A DNA stretch of 15,474 bases from CAYVBN01 sp964538565 (lineage in GTDB: Bacteria; Pseudomonadota; Alphaproteobacteria; Rhizobiales; Xanthobacteraceae): positions 1 through 15,474 of the forward strand of contig CAZIGW010000169.1 in NCBI GenBank assembly GCA_964538565.1. Reading direction: 5' to 3'. Both the position numbers and the translations under genes were made by a program. Positions 10,014 to 15,474 of the stretch are shown here, piece after piece. The notes under the pieces are model-generated. The model saw only the letters and a list, made by a program, of their open reading frames with translations. It was not told the DNA's origin and made no database searches. The first letter of the stretch is position 1. The number at the start of each line of letters is the position of its first letter.

Positions 10014-10057
10014 GCGCGACCTCACGCAAAACCGGTTTCCAGTTTTGCGGATCGCGC
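10014..10057. repeat. REP-like intergenic palindrome
   Basis: Two nested inverted pairs form a long hairpin: GCGCGA (10014-10019) with TCGCGC (10052-10057), and CGCAAAAC (10025-10032) with GTTTTGCG (10042-10049), around a CGGTTTCCA loop. The ACCGGTTTCCA...TTTTGCGGATC pattern resembles palindromic elements I know as dispersed in Hyphomicrobiales intergenic regions. It sits 24 bases after the DUF1489 stop and could also end that transcript. Confidence 0.55.
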
Positions 10058-10119
10058 TCTAAAGTCGTGCCTCCGCCGCCGGCCGGCCGCCGCGGCTCTG
10101 TCGAACGCCCGGAAACACG

Positions 10120-11058
10120 ATGATCATTCGAAGCCAAGAGGACGTGACCGCCGCGGTCCTGAGCGAGCTCGAACGCGCTCCCAACCCGCGCCTGCGCGAG
10201 GTGATGTCGGCCCTGGTACGCCACCTGCACGAGTTCGCCCGCGAGGTGCGGCTGAGCGAGGAGGAGTTCCAGACCGCCATCGCCTACCTGGTGGCGCTTG
10301 GCCAGCGCACCACCGAGACCCACAACGAGGCCGTGCTGATGGCGGGCTCGCTCGGCTTCTCCACCCTCATCTGCCTCCTCAACAACGGCAACCGCGGTCA
10401 GACCGAGACCCAGGCCAATCTGCTCGGGCCGTTCTGGCGCATGGATTCCCCGCGGACGCCGAGCGGCGGCTCGATCGTGCGCTCGCCGACCCCGGGCCCG
10501 GCCCTGTTCGTTGCCGCGCGGGTGGTCGACACCGAGGGGCGGCCGATCGCCGGCGCGGAAGTCGACGTCTGGCATTCCTCGCCCGAGGGCTTTTACGAGA
10601 ACCAGGACCCGGCGCAGGCCGACATGAACCTGCGGGGCAAGTTCACGACCGACGCGGACGGGCGCTTCGAATTCCGCTCGGTCAAGCCGGCCGGCTATCC
10701 GATCCCGATCGACGGCCCGGTCGGCGACCTGCTGCGCGCGCAGGGGCGCCACAACATGCGCCCGGCGCATCTGCATTTCCTGATCTACAAGGAAGGCTTC
10801 AAGACGCTCGTCTCGCAAATCTACGTCAACGACGATCCTTATCTCGATTCCGACGTGCAGTTCGGCGTGACACAGGCGCTGGTCGGTAATTACGTGCGCC
10901 ACGACGCCGATCCGGCGCCCGCGCCCGACGTGAAGGGTCCCTGGTACTCGCTCGACCAGACGTTCCGCATGGAGCCGGGCCGCGCCCGGCTGCCGCGTCC
11001 GCCGATCAGCGGCAAGGCCCGCGGTGAGCGGCCGAAAATCCCCGTGCTGGCGCGCTGA
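10120..11058 (+). CDS. Intradiol ring-cleavage dioxygenase, hydroxyquinol/catechol 1,2-dioxygenase type, 312 aa
   Basis: This non-heme Fe(III) enzyme cuts catechol-type rings between the two hydroxyls, giving muconate or maleylacetate for the beta-ketoadipate route. The four metal ligands of the family are all present: Tyr159 (EGFYENQD), Tyr193 (AGYPIPIDGPVG), and His217 and His219 (RPAHLHF). An N-terminal helical domain (about 1-100) is the dimerisation/lipid-binding domain of catechol dioxygenases. The catalytic beta-sandwich starts near residue 125 (PGPALFVAARVVDTEG). The C-terminal stretch DVQFGVTQALVGNYVRHD and the general sequence favour hydroxyquinol 1,2-dioxygenase over catechol 1,2-dioxygenase, but this is not proven. 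No maleylacetate reductase, regulator or other aromatic-pathway gene is adjacent, so the gene is isolated. The ribosome site before the ATG at 10120 is weak (GGAAAC). Confidence 0.9.
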   Translation: MIIRSQEDVTAAVLSELERAPNPRLREVMSALVRHLHEFAREVRLSEEEFQTAIAYLVALGQRTTETHNEAVLMAGSLGFSTLICLLNNGNRGQTETQANLLGPFWRMDSPRTPSGGSIVRSPTPGPALFVAARVVDTEGRPIAGAEVDVWHSSPEGFYENQDPAQADMNLRGKFTTDADGRFEFRSVKPAGYPIPIDGPVGDLLRAQGRHNMRPAHLHFLIYKEGFKTLVSQIYVNDDPYLDSDVQFGVTQALVGNYVRHDADPAPAPDVKGPWYSLDQTFRMEPGRARLPRPPISGKARGERPKIPVLAR

Positions 11059-11137
11059 CCGGCGTCGGCGCCCGTCACTCGGCCGGGGGGCGCGGGGAGC
11101 AATGGCGGAGCGTATTGCGCCACCTTTCACCTGGATA

Positions 11138-11184
11138 GGCGGATCGCTCTGGATCGGCGGATTGCGCCTGGCGGCTGATCCGCC
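11138..11184. repeat. Inverted repeat between convergent dioxygenase and panC genes
   Basis: GGCGGATC (11138-11145) and GATCCGCC (11177-11184) are perfect inverted copies 31 bases apart, with further GGCGGA-like units between them. The position between convergent genes suggests a shared transcription end. There is no T-run, so the role is unsure. Confidence 0.3.
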
Positions 11185-11211
11185 CGCCATACCCAAGGTG
11201 AGGGCGGCCGC

Positions 11212-12066
11212 TCACCGCACCGCCAGATTGTCGATCAACCGGGTCTTGCCGAGACGCGCGGCGACGAGCAGGCGGATCGGTCCGTCCGCGAGGTTCGTCA
11301 CCGGTTGCAGCGTCTCGGCATGGCGCGCTTCGAGATAGTCGACGTCGAAGCCCGACGTCGCCAGCTCGCTGCGTCCCTCGGCCAGCACCGCGCCAATCGG
11401 CTCGGCCTGCGCGATCCGCGCCGCGCACGTCTTCAACACGCGGAAGAGCGCGGGCGCCTTCGCCCGCTCGTCCGCTGAGAGGTAGACGTTCCGCGACGAC
11501 ATGGCGAGCCCGTCCGGCTCGCGCACGATCGGGGCGCCGACGATCCGCAGCGGCAGGTCGAGATCGCGCGCCATGCGGGTGACGACCTTGAGCTGCTGGT
11601 AATCCTTCTCGCCGAACACCGCGAAGTCGGGGGCGCACTGCACGAAGAGCTTGGCGACCACGGTCGCCACGCCGCCGAAGAAGTGCGGACGGAACGCGTC
11701 CTCCAGCCCGACGTTCGCCGGACCTTCGGGCAGAATGCGCGTGGCGAAGCCGGGCGGATACATCACGTCGACGTCCGGCGCCCACACGACGTCGGCCCCG
11801 AGTTTCGCAAGCGCGGCGACGTCCGCTTCGAACGTGCGCGGATAGGTCGCGAGGTCCTCGTGCGGCGCGAACTGCGTCGGGTTGACGAAAATTGAAACGA
11901 TCACGCGCCTCGCCCTGCGGCGCGCGAGGCGAACGAGCGAGAAATGTCCCTCGTGCAGCGCACCCATGGTGGGAACGAGCGCCAGCGTTTCGCGTGCGCT
12001 GCGAAATGCCGCCGTCGTCCGTCGCAACGCCGGCAATGACCGAACGACCTTCGGTCGACGTGCCAT
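11212..12066 (-). CDS. panC: Pantothenate synthetase (pantoate-beta-alanine ligase), 284 aa
   Basis: The enzyme joins pantoate and beta-alanine with ATP, by way of pantoyl-adenylate, in vitamin B5/coenzyme A synthesis in the cytoplasm. The motifs are clear: PTMGALHEGH (residues 32-41, the HIGH-type nucleotide-binding motif), FVNPTQF (60-66), FGEKDYQQ (151-158) and MSSRN (189-193, KMSKS-like). The length equals that of typical PanC (E. coli 283). I chose the ATG at 12066 (MARRPKVVRS) because AAAGGA lies 8 bases before it. The upstream in-frame ATG at 12084 overlaps that ribosome site and adds six unconserved residues. panB and panD are not in the window. The gene is divergent from mipZ across 202 bases and ends toward the dioxygenase gene. 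Confidence 0.96.
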   Translation of the reverse strand: MARRPKVVRSLPALRRTTAAFRSARETLALVPTMGALHEGHFSLVRLARRRARRVIVSIFVNPTQFAPHEDLATYPRTFEADVAALAKLGADVVWAPDVDVMYPPGFATRILPEGPANVGLEDAFRPHFFGGVATVVAKLFVQCAPDFAVFGEKDYQQLKVVTRMARDLDLPLRIVGAPIVREPDGLAMSSRNVYLSADERAKAPALFRVLKTCAARIAQAEPIGAVLAEGRSELATSGFDVDYLEARHAETLQPVTNLADGPIRLLVAARLGKTRLIDNLAVR

Positions 12067-12182
12067 GTTCGTCGTCCTTTCCACATCGAATCAAAAAAAG
12101 CGGGGGAACGTATCAGAGTAGCCCTAAAGCCGCCATCATCCGACGAGTTTAATCACGAGGCCATCACACCTGCGGCGGTATC

Positions 12183-12211
12183 TTGACGAAAAGCAGGCCC
12201 GGACAAACATT
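12183..12211 (+). promoter_or_regulatory. Possible mipZ promoter
   Basis: TTGACG (12183-12188) differs from the -35 consensus by one base. A weak -10, AACATT (12206-12211), follows at 17 bases. It lies 57 bases before the mipZ start within the panC/mipZ divergent gap. Confidence 0.35.
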
Positions 12212-12223
12212 GCGGGCGCTGGG

Positions 12224-12260
12224 GTACGCGTAGGCACGGCGTGCGGTTCGTACGTGTAGG
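12224..12260 (+). repeat. Pair of 11-base direct repeats in the mipZ leader
   Basis: GTACGCGTAGG (12224-12234) and GTACGTGTAGG (12250-12260) differ at one base and start 26 bases apart. The second copy supplies the AGG of the ribosome site for the ATG at 12269. They could be a repressor site or an RNA element, or reflect a small duplication. Confidence 0.45.
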
Positions 12261-12268
12261 TAAGCGTC

Positions 12269-13201
12269 ATGTTGTCTCGAGTGGACGTGGATGCATCAGC
12301 ATCGAGATCGGCGCATGTCATTGTTCTCGGAAACGAAAAAGGGGGCTCGGGCAAATCGACGACGGCCATGCACGTCGCCGTTGCCCTGATGCAGGCGGGC
12401 CAGCGCGTCGCCACCATCGACCTCGACTCCCGCCAGAGAACGCTGACTCATTATGTCGACAACCGGCGGGCGTGGTCGAAGCGCGCGCGTCTCGACCTCG
12501 ACATCCCGACCCATTTCTGCATTCCGCGCGCGGAGGGCGCCCGGCTCGAGGAGAACGAGAGCGCGGAATTCTCCGCCTTCGCGGGCGCGGTCGACGAGGT
12601 CGAGCACAGCCATGATTTCGTGGTGATCGACACGCCCGGCTCCGACAGCTATCTGGCGCGGCTCGCCCACTCGATGGCCGATACGCTCATCACCCCGCTC
12701 AACGACAGCTATCTCGATTTCGACGTGCTCGGCACCGTCGACCCGCAAACCTTCGCGGTGACCGGAACGAGCCACTACGCCGAGATGGTGCGCGAAGCGC
12801 GCCGGCAACGGCGGCTGGTCGACGGACGCATGACCGACTGGGTCGTCCTGCGCAACCGCCTGTCGGTCTTCGGCTCGCGCAACCGCCGCCTGCTCGGCGA
12901 GGGCCTGAAGGAGTTGGGGCTGCGTCTCGGCTTCCGCGCCATCGACGGCTTCGCCGAGCGCATCGTGTACCGCGAACTCTTCCCCCGCGGGCTCACCGCC
13001 CTCGACCAGCTCGACGAGGCGACTCTCGGCACCCGTCCGCGGATGTCGCATGTCACCGCCCAGGAAGAGGTGCAGACGCTGCTCGACGTGCTCAAGCTGC
13101 CGATCAACGAGCGCGGCCGCCAGCGGGCCTCCGCCCGCGACGTGTGGCTGGCCACCTCCACGCAGCCGCTCGAGATCGACGAGGAAGTTCTCGCCGACTG
13201 A
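12269..13201 (+). CDS. mipZ: MipZ-type division-site positioning ATPase (ParA/MinD superfamily), 310 aa
   Basis: MipZ binds the ParB-origin complex at the cell poles and blocks FtsZ assembly there, so that division occurs at mid-cell. The deviant Walker A is GNEKGGSGKST, with signature Lys24 and Lys29. It is followed by the MipZ-typical IDLDSRQRTLTHYVDNRRAW, the Walker B VIDTPGSDS, the segment TPLNDSYLDFDVLGTVDP, and DWVVLRNRLS and IVYRELFPRGLT further on. These segments closely match Caulobacter MipZ as I remember it and separate the protein from plain ParA and MinD. The N-terminus carries about 15 residues (rich in Ser, Asp and Val) before the usual start of the fold. The ATG at 12269 is supported by TAGG about 8 bases upstream. 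A hairpin pair follows the stop. No parA/parB or fts genes are in the window. Confidence 0.93.
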   Translation: MLSRVDVDASASRSAHVIVLGNEKGGSGKSTTAMHVAVALMQAGQRVATIDLDSRQRTLTHYVDNRRAWSKRARLDLDIPTHFCIPRAEGARLEENESAEFSAFAGAVDEVEHSHDFVVIDTPGSDSYLARLAHSMADTLITPLNDSYLDFDVLGTVDPQTFAVTGTSHYAEMVREARRQRRLVDGRMTDWVVLRNRLSVFGSRNRRLLGEGLKELGLRLGFRAIDGFAERIVYRELFPRGLTALDQLDEATLGTRPRMSHVTAQEEVQTLLDVLKLPINERGRQRASARDVWLATSTQPLEIDEEVLAD

Positions 13202-13218
13202 CCGCCGGCCTCACCGAT

Positions 13219-13248
13219 GTGCCCCAAGGCACCGCCCGCGAGCGGGCG
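13219..13248 (+). terminator. Tandem hairpins after mipZ
   Basis: GTGCC-CCAA-GGCAC (13219-13232) is followed directly by CGCCCGC-GA-GCGGGCG (13233-13248). They begin 17 bases past the mipZ stop. There is no T-run, so this may be an imperfect terminator or an mRNA-end stabiliser. Confidence 0.4.
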
Positions 13249-13299
13249 CGCTGGGCTTGGGTCTTGCGGCGCGCCGATCTGTGCGAACGGCCGCCGGTT

Positions 13300-13331
13300 T
13301 TGCGAACGATCCCGCCCTGATCCTATATAAT
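13300..13331 (+). promoter_or_regulatory. Promoter of the VWA/J-protein genes
   Basis: A perfect -10 TATAAT (13326-13331) stands out in very GC-rich surroundings, 92 bases before the start at 13424. The best -35, TTGCGA (13300-13305), is spaced 20 bases away, longer than the usual 17. An activator or a different -35 use is therefore possible. Confidence 0.5.
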
Positions 13332-13423
13332 TTGCCGCAAAGCCTCGCGGCGAACGGCTTCCGTTTCGCCGGGACGGACGTTAACTGGCGTGAGCGGCGC
13401 GCAGCCGTGCCACGGAGCCCACA

Positions 13424-14158
13424 ATGGCGAAAGACCGGTCGGACGTGCCGAGCCCGGCGGGTGGCGACCAGACGCCGGCCAAAGGCTCGCGCGCGGAAAT
13501 CGACGCGTTTCTCGAGAAGGTGCGGACGCTGGCGCCGGCGCGGCCGGACGGCCGGCGCGGCCGTCTCATGTTCGCGCTCGACGCGACGATGAGCCGGCAG
13601 CCCACCTGGGACAGGGCCTGCCGCCTCCAGGCCGACATGTTCCGCGAGGCGGCCGCCATCGGCGGGCTCGACGTGCAGCTCGTGTACTACCGCGGACTTT
13701 CCGAGTGTCGCGCCTCGCGCTGGGTCTCCGAGGCGGCAGCGCTCGCGGGACTCATGGAAAAGATCGATTGCCGCGGCGGGCACACGCAGATCGGCAAGAT
13801 CCTGTCGCACGCACGCCGGGAAACCGAACACGCCAAGGTGCAGGCGCTCGTCTTCGTCGGCGACGCGATGGAGGAATCCCTCGACGATCTGTGCAGCCGC
13901 GCGGGCGAACTGGGCCTCCTCGGCGTGCCGGGCTTCATGTTCCAGGAAGGGACGGACGCGACCGCCGAGCAGGCGTTCCGCGAAATCGCGCGGCTCACGC
14001 GGGGCGCCTACTGCCGGTTCGACCTCGGTGCCGCCGGCGAACTGGGCGAATTGCTGCGCGCGGCCGCCGCCTACGCGGCCGGCGGCATGAAGGCGCTCGA
14101 CGATCTCTCGGCACGCCGCCATGCCGGTGCGCAGAAGCTGATCGCGCAGTTGAGGTAG
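13424..14158 (+). CDS. VWA-like domain protein, 244 aa, function unknown
   Basis: The first 45 residues are polar and likely flexible. A von Willebrand A-type Rossmann fold follows: RLMFALDATMS (strand 1 with a MIDAS-like Asp53-x-Thr55-x-Ser57), then GLDVQLVYYRG, GGHTQIGKIL (Thr121 at the second MIDAS position) and VQALVFVGDAME (Asp147 at the third). The first serine of the standard DxSxS is thus threonine here; metal binding is plausible but not assured. There is no signal peptide or membrane segment, so it is cytoplasmic. The ATG at 13424 has CGGAG about 7 bases ahead. The next gene starts two bases after this stop, so the pair is surely one operon, and the protein may act with that membrane J-protein. 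VWA proteins usually mediate protein-protein contact, often with chaperone-like ATPases; no such ATPase is adjacent here. Confidence 0.85.
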   Translation: MAKDRSDVPSPAGGDQTPAKGSRAEIDAFLEKVRTLAPARPDGRRGRLMFALDATMSRQPTWDRACRLQADMFREAAAIGGLDVQLVYYRGLSECRASRWVSEAAALAGLMEKIDCRGGHTQIGKILSHARRETEHAKVQALVFVGDAMEESLDDLCSRAGELGLLGVPGFMFQEGTDATAEQAFREIARLTRGAYCRFDLGAAGELGELLRAAAAYAAGGMKALDDLSARRHAGAQKLIAQLR

Positions 14159-14160
14159 CC

Positions 14161-14862
14161 GTGCCGACCGTCTTCTTCGGCATTATCGCACTCATCGTGC
14201 TGCTGTGGCTCGCCCAGAGCTACGTCAAGGCCGATCCGCGCTGGCTTGCGGCGGTGCTGCGGATTTCAGGCGGCATCGTCGCGCTCGCGGCGGCTGCTTT
14301 CCTCGGCGTGCGCGGACATTTCGAGATCGCGGTCCCGCTCGGGCTTTCCGGCCTCGGGCTGCTCGGATGGGGGCCGTTCAAGAGCACCTTCGGCGCGGGT
14401 GCGCGCAAGACCCCCGGGCAGGTCTCGCGCGTGCGCTCCGCCTTTCTCGAGATGGAACTCGATCACGACAGCGGCACGATGCGCGGGCGCTTCATCGCCG
14501 GCCGCCACTCCGGCGTCCCGCTCGAAGCGCTCGATGTCACGACCCTCGTCGGCGTGCTCGCCGAGATCGACGCGGAGAGCCGCGATCTACTCGCCGCTTA
14601 TCTTGACCGCCGGTCGCCCCGCTGGCGTGAACACGCGCACGACGGTGCGGCGTCGCGGCAGGCTCGTGCGCCGGATTCCGGCAAAATGACCGAGCAGGAA
14701 GCCTATGAGATCCTTGGCCTTCAGCCGGGAGCGAGCGCCGAGGAAATCGGGCGCGCCCACCGAATGCTGATGAAGAAACTGCATCCCGACCAAGGGGGGT
14801 CGACGTACCTCGCGGCCCGCGTCAATCAGGCCAAGGAGGTCCTTCTTCGCCGCCATCGCTGA
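14161..14862 (+). CDS. Membrane-anchored J-domain protein, Tim14/Pam18-like C-terminus, 233 aa
   Basis: The start is a GTG at 14161, two bases after the VWA stop, with GAGGT (14152-14156) overlapping that stop; this implies translational coupling. Residues 2-18 form one hydrophobic segment, and about 32-65 hold a further hydrophobic stretch, probably two crossings. A middle region of about 110 residues includes RVRSAFLEMELDHDSGTMRG and looks cytoplasmic. The C-terminal J domain (about 176-233) opens with MTEQEAYEILGLQPGASAEEI and has the HPD triad at 208-210, needed to stimulate a DnaK/Hsp70 ATPase. The stretch HPDQGGSTYLAARVNQAKEVLL resembles mitochondrial Tim14/Pam18, in which the J domain is likewise C-terminal and membrane-tethered. 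It lacks the Gly/Phe and zinc regions of DnaJ, so it is a specialised co-chaperone, not DnaJ itself. Confidence 0.9.
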   Translation: MPTVFFGIIALIVLLWLAQSYVKADPRWLAAVLRISGGIVALAAAAFLGVRGHFEIAVPLGLSGLGLLGWGPFKSTFGAGARKTPGQVSRVRSAFLEMELDHDSGTMRGRFIAGRHSGVPLEALDVTTLVGVLAEIDAESRDLLAAYLDRRSPRWREHAHDGAASRQARAPDSGKMTEQEAYEILGLQPGASAEEIGRAHRMLMKKLHPDQGGSTYLAARVNQAKEVLLRRHR

Positions 14863-14934
14863 TACTCCAACGCAACAAACTCAACCCAGTGCTCCGCGTC
14901 CCCCTCCACGTATGACGCCATTTCCCGGTCCGGG

Positions 14935-14965
14935 GTTCGACGAAGCGAAGCCGGTTTCGTCGACC
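14935..14965. repeat. Hairpin-forming inverted repeat downstream of the J-protein gene
   Basis: TCGACGAA (14937-14944) pairs with TTCGTCGA (14956-14963), extended by a G-T and a C-G pair inward. The loop side contains CCGGTTTC and the sequence continues to AGATCATGCG, which loosely recalls the repeat at 10014-10057. It could be a terminator or a degenerate dispersed repeat. Confidence 0.4.
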
Positions 14966-15005
14966 AGATCATGCGACAGATTGTTTAAAAAGTTAGCTCA
15001 CGTTC

Positions 15006-15042
15006 GCGCGCAACACTACACCCAAGCCTAGTAGTCGCGCGC
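15006..15042. repeat. Second hairpin in the 14863-15101 gap
   Basis: GCGCGC (15006-15011) pairs with GCGCGC (15037-15042), and ACTAC (15015-15019) with GTAGT (15031-15035), with a small internal bulge. On the + strand TTCTGCTGCTCT follows, so it might end transcripts from the VWA/J-protein operon. Confidence 0.35.
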
Positions 15043-15073
15043 TTCTGCTGCTCTAGATCTACGAACTCGCACG

Positions 15074-15096
15074 GGCGGTCGGCGGCGCCGACCGCC
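15074..15096 (-). terminator. Strong hairpin terminator of the SPOR-domain gene
   Basis: GGCGGTCGGC (15074-15083) and GCCGACCGCC (15087-15096) form a perfect 10-base stem with a 3-base loop, 5 bases after the - strand stop codon. No T-run follows, but the stem strength and position fit a terminator. Confidence 0.6.
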
Positions 15097-15101
15097 TGGC
15101 G

Positions 15102-15474
15102 CTAGTTCTTGATCGGCATGCAGGCGATGTCTTTGCGCTTGAGGTGCCTGCAGGCGGCCTCGGCCTCGTCCTTTTCGAGGCCGGCGAAGCGTGCGCGATA
15201 GTAGGTCTTGTCGCCTTTCACCACGGTTTCGGTGAACGGGTCGGCGCGACCAAGCAGCTTCTTGGCGAGCTGCTTCGCCGACTCCAGCCGCTGCCTGGCT
15301 TCGTCTTCCGCGTCGAAGGCGCCGACCTGGATCATCCAGCCGGTGTGGACGGCCGCAGGGTGCGACGCGGTCTGCCGCAGCGTGGCGCTGACCGGCGCAG
15401 GGGCGACGGCCGGAGCGGCGGCCGGGGCGGGCGCCTCGGGCGCCGCATAGGCCTGGACCGCGGAACTGGTCACC
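15102..15474 (-). CDS. SPOR-domain C-terminus of an envelope protein, probably a D-alanyl-D-alanine carboxypeptidase (5' part outside window)
   Basis: The gene runs off the right edge; only about 123 C-terminal residues are visible. The GTG at 15473 is probably not the true start. An Ala/Pro-rich linker (PEAPAPAAAPAVAPAP) leads into a SPOR domain, from GWMIQVGAFDAEDEARQRL through GDKTYYRARFAGLEKDEAEAACRHLKRKDIACMPIKN. SPOR domains bind septal peptidoglycan stripped of stem peptides and bring enzymes to the division site. In Hyphomicrobiales, a SPOR end with this FAGL...EAEAACRHLKR...IKN pattern is, to my knowledge, typical of serine D,D-carboxypeptidases (DacA-like). The catalytic part cannot be seen, so that identity is inferred. 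Two cysteines in the domain (AACRHLK, IACMPI) may form a disulfide. A strong hairpin follows the stop. Confidence 0.82.
   Translation of the reverse strand, partial: VTSSAVQAYAAPEAPAPAAAPAVAPAPVSATLRQTASHPAAVHTGWMIQVGAFDAEDEARQRLESAKQLAKKLLGRADPFTETVVKGDKTYYRARFAGLEKDEAEAACRHLKRKDIACMPIKN

Noticed and set aside
12067..12084. A longer panC start at the ATG at 12084
   Set aside because: The six added residues are not PanC-like and the ATG overlaps the AAAGGA that serves the 12066 start.
13211..14122. A 303-codon - strand open frame over the VWA gene
   Set aside because: It is antisense to a gene with VWA motifs, a ribosome site and tight coupling to the next gene.
13390..14160. A 257-codon extension upstream of the J-protein in the same frame
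   Set aside because: It overlaps the VWA gene entirely in another frame and is Arg-rich shadow sequence; the GTG at 14161 with GAGGT gives the expected membrane-anchored N-terminus.

Overview
The window is a GC-rich stretch of bacterial chromosome with dense, mostly housekeeping-type genes. It points to an alphaproteobacterium, most likely of the order Hyphomicrobiales (Rhizobiales). The reasons are a MipZ-type division-site ATPase (an alphaproteobacterial protein), a DUF1489 protein, a single-pass Cache chemoreceptor, a VWA/membrane-J-protein pair, a carboxypeptidase-like SPOR C-terminus of a type I associate with that order, and an intergenic palindrome resembling the dispersed repeats of these genomes. 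No phage, transposase, CRISPR array, tRNA or rRNA was seen. Both edges cut through genes.

Layout. 1-1664 (+) is the 3' part of an IlvD/Edd-family sugar-acid dehydratase. It converges, 10 bases apart, on an ABC-F ATPase (1675-3555, -). A divergent 233-base promoter region separates the ABC-F gene from a methyl-accepting chemotaxis protein (3789-5477, +), which ends in a hairpin. Next come a convergent gap holding a strong FNR/FixK-like box, a small exported two-cysteine protein (5698-6105, -), and a 377-base gap. A run of + strand genes follows: an unrecognised four-cysteine membrane protein with a proline-rich tail (6483-7475), the biotin-carrying alpha subunit of an acyl-CoA carboxylase (7560-9527), DUF1489 (9552-9989), a palindromic repeat, and an intradiol ring-cleavage dioxygenase (10120-11058).

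The last third holds panC (11212-12066, -), divergent from mipZ (12269-13201, +). After a promoter with a perfect TATAAT come two near-abutting genes for a VWA-like protein (13424-14158) and a membrane-anchored J-domain protein with a Tim14/Pam18-like C-terminus (14161-14862). The window closes with the SPOR-domain end of a - strand envelope protein (15102-15474).

How they work together. Most genes are independent: sugar-acid and aromatic catabolism, acyl-CoA carboxylation, pantothenate synthesis, chemotaxis, ribosome-associated ATPase, and division control plus envelope remodelling at the right end. The clearest functional couplings are the carboxylase/DUF1489 pair and the VWA/J-protein pair. 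I do not see a complete undescribed system. The best leads are the VWA/J-protein pair, the four-cysteine membrane protein, and the FixK-like box placed where neither neighbouring gene can use it.
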